Assembly: GCA_030447945.1 (NCBI GenBank)
Contig: JAUJNV010000041.1
Location: 1 to 23,952, forward strand
Direction: 5' to 3'
Source: Fimbriimonas sp.
Lineage (GTDB): Bacteria; Armatimonadota; Fimbriimonadia; Fimbriimonadales; Fimbriimonadaceae
Length of the DNA stretch: 23,952 nt
Part shown: one piece after another, positions 22,740 through 23,952 of the stretch
Layout of the letters: every line of letters begins with the position of its first letter
How positions within the stretch are numbered: the stretch's first letter is position 1
Made by a program: the position numbers and the translations under genes
Notes under the pieces: generated by a model
Seen by the model: only the letters and a program-made list of their open reading frames with translations
What the model was told of the DNA's origin: nothing
Databases searched by the model: none

Positions 22740-22943
22740 TTGCTTGTGGCTTGTGGGTGGTGGCTTGTAGTTTGTCGTTTGTGGGTTGTGGCTTGTCATT
22801 CTGAACGGAGTGAAGGACCCCGGCCTCCACCGGGTGCGTCCGGCCATGTCCCCTCCACCACGCGCGTCTCGGGCCGGGGTCCACCGCTTCGTTCAGGACC
22901 ACAACCCACTACCCACTACCTCCAACCCACAACCCCCTATCTT
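22740..22943. repeat. Palindromic element with CTGAACG..GACCCCGGCC arms
   Basis: The inner arm 22801-22825 and the reverse complement of 22872-22896 agree at 21 of 25 positions, ending in a perfect GGACCCCGGCC. Outside them a G/T tract on the left (22741-22797, GTTGTGG words) faces a C/A tract on the right (22900-22935, CCACAACCC words), so the whole 200 bases can fold on itself. The inner left arm carries CATTCTGAACGGAGTGAAGG, which resembles the dispersed 'GTCATTCTGAGCGAAGCGAA' repeat known from many bacteria, often mis-annotated as proteins with VILNEVK or CHSERSEE. It stands between the glycosyltransferase stop and the pilin leader. Confidence 0.85.
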
Positions 22944-23087
22944 TAACAGCCTAAGGAGGCGGCGGGGGCGGGCCGAGAATCCTCTTGTACCCACTGAGAA
23001 GGGGCCGGACGCGGAGTGGAACGCCAAGGGCGGCGGGCGAGGAGCCCGCGGTAACGGATCAAGAGGGGACGGGGGAACAAAAACACA
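22944..23087 (+). promoter_or_regulatory. Long pilin leader, possibly structured
   Basis: The 144 bases before pilin copy 2 share blocks with the leader of copy 3 in the same order and spacing: TAACAGCCT (22944), GCCGAGAATCCTCTTGTACC (22972-22991) and the final run GGGGACGGGGGAACAAAAAC (from 23065). The second block contains CCTCTTG (22981-22987), which can pair with CAAGAGG (23060-23066). GCGGGC-loop-GCCCGC also forms near 23040. A structured 5' UTR is likely, but no known riboswitch is recognised. Confidence 0.55.
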
Positions 23088-23447
23088 ATGAACCGAATTC
23101 GCAAGACCAAGGGCTTCACGCTCGTCGAGATCATGATCGTGGTGCTCATCATCGGCATTCTGATGGCGATCGCCGTGCCGAACTTCATCCGGGCCCGCGA
23201 GAACAGCCGCAAGAGCACGTGTATCGCCAACCTGAAGCAGATCGACTCGGCGAAGGAGCAGTGGGCGATGGACAACAAGAAGGCGGACGCCGACCCGTGC
23301 GCCTTCACGGACCTCACCGGCCCGTCGGGCTACCTGAAGGGCGCGGGCACGGGCCCCGTGTGCCCCTCCAGCGGCACGTACACGGTGGGCAACATCGGCA
23401 CCCCGCCGACGTGCAACGCCCTCGTCGGCACCCACGTCCTCCCCTAA
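23088..23447 (+). CDS. Type IV prepilin-like protein, copy 2
   Basis: An intact 119-residue protein, MNRIRKTKGFTLVEIMIVVL, IIGILMAIAVPNFIRARENS. Prepilin peptidase would cut after Gly9, leaving Phe as residue 1 and Glu at mature position 5. The hydrophobic helix (about residues 12-31) serves for membrane insertion and pilus assembly. The short globular part (STCIANLKQIDSAKEQWAM, DPCAFTDLTG, GYLKG, GPVCPSSG, PPTCNALVG) has four Cys that could form two disulfides. At about 110 mature residues it is at the small end for pilins and typical of pseudopilin-like paralogues abundant in Armatimonadota. It is preceded by the long leader and followed by a hairpin terminator, so it is a single-gene unit. 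A repeat copy begins at 23921. Confidence 0.92.
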   Translation: MNRIRKTKGFTLVEIMIVVLIIGILMAIAVPNFIRARENSRKSTCIANLKQIDSAKEQWAMDNKKADADPCAFTDLTGPSGYLKGAGTGPVCPSSGTYTVGNIGTPPTCNALVGTHVLP

Positions 23448-23470
23448 GCGGAAAGAGGGACGAACGAGAC

Positions 23471-23506
23471 AGCGGGGGCGGGCGGCGAGAGCCGACCGCC
23501 CCCGCT
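23471..23506 (+). terminator. GC-rich hairpin terminator after pilin copy 2
   Basis: AGCGGGGGCGG (23471-23481) pairs with CCGCCCCCGCT (23496-23506), with GGC and GCC extending the stem inwards and a loop around GAGA. It starts 23 bases after the pilin stop. No T-run follows. Confidence 0.65.
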
Positions 23507-23920
23507 CTGCGTTGCCGGAAGAGGCTTGCCGAGTAGACCAGCTTTCGATTGCTGTCGCGGCAACCTTAAAGCTTGCGCTTTATACACCTGCTTTATTTTG
23601 TGCCGACTCCCTTCCCACTGCCCGCTGGTCATCAACGGTGCTCAAGTTGAAAACGAACGGACCCTGGTTAGAAATTTCGGCGAGTGTCTCGTGTGGGAGG
23701 GCTTTTCGAAACGCCGGAAAGATGGCACGCTCTGCGGCTCGAAAAGGGCCAACCTGGAGAACTCGTACTAATAACAGCCTGCTTAACCTAAGAAGTTTGT
23801 GAGGATTGCCGAGAATCCTCTTGTACCTGCTGGAAGGTGGCCGGAAGCGTGACAATCGCCGAGGGCACGGGCAACCAAGTCCGAAAGAGCATGCCGCGGG
23901 GACGGGGGAACAAAAACACA
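23507..23920 (+). other. Intergenic region and leader of pilin copy 3
   Basis: No gene is supported in 23507-23770, which is noticeably less GC-rich than the neighbours. TTGCGC (near 23573) and TATTTT (near 23594) could be a promoter. From about 23772 the sequence repeats leader blocks of copy 2: TAACAGCCT (23772), GCCGAGAATCCTCTTGTACC (23808-23827) and GGGGACGGGGGAACAAAAAC (from 23898). In this copy GAGGATT (23801-23807) can pair with AATCCTC (23814-23820), giving a small stem around GCCGAG. Confidence 0.5.
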
Positions 23921-23952
23921 ATGAACCGAATTCGCAAGACCAAGGGCTTCAC
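23921..23952 (+). CDS. Type IV prepilin-like protein, copy 3, start only
   Basis: The last 32 bases encode MNRIRKTKGF, identical at the DNA level to the start of copy 2. The identity runs back through the leader to 23898, 55 bases in all. The rest lies beyond the window. It shows that the pilin gene is repeated in tandem. Confidence 0.85.
   Translation, partial: MNRIRKTKGF

Noticed and set aside
22944..23087. c-di-GMP-I (GEMM) riboswitch
   Set aside because: The conserved CACGCACAGGGCAAACC-type core is not present by eye, so only an unassigned leader is claimed.
22786..23091. Plus-strand frame with VILNGVKDPG
   Set aside because: Translation of the palindromic dispersed repeat; such frames are known false genes.
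23580..23921. 113-residue minus-strand frame over the pilin leader
   Set aside because: It covers the repeated leader blocks and has no motif or coding bias.

Overview
The window is GC-rich chromosomal DNA with short, mostly independent genes. Two or three near-copies of a tiny prepilin with the N-terminus MNRIRKTKGFTLVEIM, a GGDEF protein, a secreted TPR/S41-like protein and several genes that start a few bases after a TANNNT box point to a bacterium of the Armatimonadota (Fimbriimonadia-like). That placement is inference from gene style, because no rRNA or other taxonomic marker is present. No tRNA, rRNA or CRISPR array was seen.

Layout. 1-1.8 kb: the end of an endonuclease/exonuclease/phosphatase protein and an intact membrane histidine kinase. 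2.0-2.6 kb: an antitoxin-like gene overlapping a frameshifted PIN (VapC-type) toxin. 2.66-4.43 kb: lepA (elongation factor 4), recognisable over its whole length but broken by about ten frameshifts. 4.5-5.0 kb: a small hypothetical gene and a GNAT acetyltransferase. 5.1-6.7 kb: a visibly lower-GC islet with an HNH endonuclease and a Vsr-like endonuclease, both frameshifted. 6.7-10.7 kb, mostly minus strand: a HEATH-motif metallopeptidase, an NmrA-like NAD(P)-binding protein, two hypotheticals and a peroxiredoxin remnant, with two palindromic repeat elements. 10.97-14.6 kb, well preserved: a small hypothetical, a DUF5694 (TraB/ChaN-like) protein, a TPR plus S41-like protease, and a divergent PadR regulator. 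14.6-18.2 kb: the TPR half of an AfsR/LuxR-type ATPase regulator, a LolA-like secreted protein and a membrane GGDEF diguanylate cyclase. 18.6-21.7 kb: a secreted protein with a His/Asp-rich patch and Lys-rich tail, a frameshifted prepilin, an IS110-like remnant and a DUF4382 lipoprotein. 22.0-23.95 kb: a family 2 glycosyltransferase, a palindromic element, an intact prepilin, and the start of another prepilin copy that runs off the window.

Quality. Frameshifts cluster in some stretches (2.2-5.0, 5.7-9.7, 17.4-20.4 kb), while genes elsewhere (histidine kinase, DUF5694, S41-like, PadR, TPR regulator, DUF4382, glycosyltransferase) are clean. Because translation, housekeeping and accessory genes are all hit, single-base indels from low-coverage sequencing are the simplest explanation. 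Real decay cannot be excluded for the toxin, the nucleases and the IS.

Functional threads. Surface/pilus biology (three prepilins, glycosyltransferase, GGDEF, lipoprotein) dominates the right half. The middle holds one likely regulated pair (PadR with the TPR/S41-like protein). The 5-6.7 kb islet looks like acquired nucleic-acid defence or repair genes. The most interesting non-coding signals are a 158-bp perfect-arm palindromic element (8115-8272), a second palindromic element before the pilin genes, a duplicated pilin leader, and apparent leaderless promoters.
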